From: Pseudomonadota bacterium
Lineage (GTDB): Bacteria > Pseudomonadota > Gammaproteobacteria > Acidiferrobacterales > UBA6901
Assembly (NCBI GenBank): GCA_021785795.1
Contig: JAJYEK010000029.1
Coordinates: forward strand, 1-22,865
Length of the DNA: 22,865 nucleotides
Direction of reading: 5' to 3'
Made by a program: the position numbers and the translations under genes. Shown here in pieces: positions 22,652 through 22,865 of the stretch (its first letter is position 1; each line of letters opens with the position of its first letter). A model generated the notes under the pieces. It made no database searches, was not told the DNA's origin, and saw only the letters and a list, made by a program, of their open reading frames with translations.

Positions 22652-22865
22652 CTATCTCGGACGGCCAAGCGTCCGGCCGAGAAAGCGGTACTCGTGCCAC
22701 GTGAGGGCGATTACCACAAGATCGACCACGGTGATGAGCAGGAGCCACGGGGAATGAGTCGAGTCGAAGCGGTATAGCTGATAAAGGATGAAGAGGCCGA
22801 AGACGACGAGCGCCGTGGGGTAGTACCAAAGCCGCTCCCGCAGGAGCCCGACTATGAGCCAGAGC
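22652..22865 (-). CDS. DUF2127-like membrane protein, C-terminal part (start outside window)
   Basis: On the minus strand the frame is open from the right edge to TAG at 22652-22654. It reads LWLIVGLLRERLWYYPTALV, VFGLFILYQLYRFDSTHSPW, LLLITVVDLVVIALTWHEYR and FLGRTLGRPR. Alternating hydrophobic helices with the WLxxxLLRERxWyyp...fil.YElyrf and HEYR signature fit the DUF2127 family of predicted membrane proteins. About 70 residues are inside. A longer frame on the same strand in this region is antisense-like noise. Function unknown. Confidence 0.7.
   Translation of the reverse strand, partial: LWLIVGLLRERLWYYPTALVVFGLFILYQLYRFDSTHSPWLLLITVVDLVVIALTWHEYRFLGRTLGRPR

Overview
The window looks like a chromosomal island edge or accessory region from a GC-rich proteobacterium, most likely gamma- or betaproteobacterial. 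This rests on AraC/GlxA-type regulators, an outer-membrane barrel fragment, a lipobox lipoprotein, DUF4224/tyrosine-integrase cargo and IS110 and rve-type transposase remnants. No rRNA, ribosomal protein or intact tRNA is present to fix the taxon.

Layout. (1) 1-4433: the 3' end of a MutS-like ATPase gene followed by two large dynamin-like GTPase genes on the same strand. The second is open for 676 codons except for one in-frame TAG that sits exactly where the Walker A lysine should be. (2) 4.4-8.9 kb: a decayed zone with a frameshifted RepA-like ATPase fragment, an intact orphan P-loop ATPase (minus strand), an IS110 remnant, an outer-membrane protein C-terminus, a small secreted Gly/Tyr/Met-rich protein, a SHOCT membrane protein and a broken NfeD-like gene. 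(3) 8.9-13.2 kb: a DUF2283 two-gene module, the 3' half of tRNA-Arg(ACG) (probable attachment site), the C-terminal piece of a tyrosine integrase, HicAB, a second truncated tyrosine recombinase beside an array of TTATGT..CC sites, a transposase 3' end, an RHS fragment, the N-terminal piece of a tyrosine integrase and its DUF4224 partner. The two integrase pieces are co-linear, so this looks like one integration module split and refilled by later insertions. (4) 13.3-18.6 kb: a lipoprotein, a SAM methyltransferase divergent from a cupin-AraC regulator, HigBA, another transposase remnant and two small membrane proteins. (5) 18.7-22.9 kb: a transposase 3' remnant, a cysteine hydrolase-GNAT fusion divergent from a GlxA-like regulator, an addiction module whose ParE/RelE toxin is frameshifted, and the C-terminus of a DUF2127 membrane protein at the edge.

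How the parts relate. The MutS/dynamin genes form one probable transcription unit. The methyltransferase/AraC and hydrolase-GNAT/GlxA pairs are each divergent enzyme-regulator pairs. Four toxin-antitoxin-like modules lie among transposase fragments; at least four of those fragments are 3' ends of one transposase type, all in the same orientation. Many small lesions (single-base shifts, stops) cluster in the mobile zones while the long genes are mostly clean, which argues for real decay, although a few homopolymer shifts could be sequence errors.
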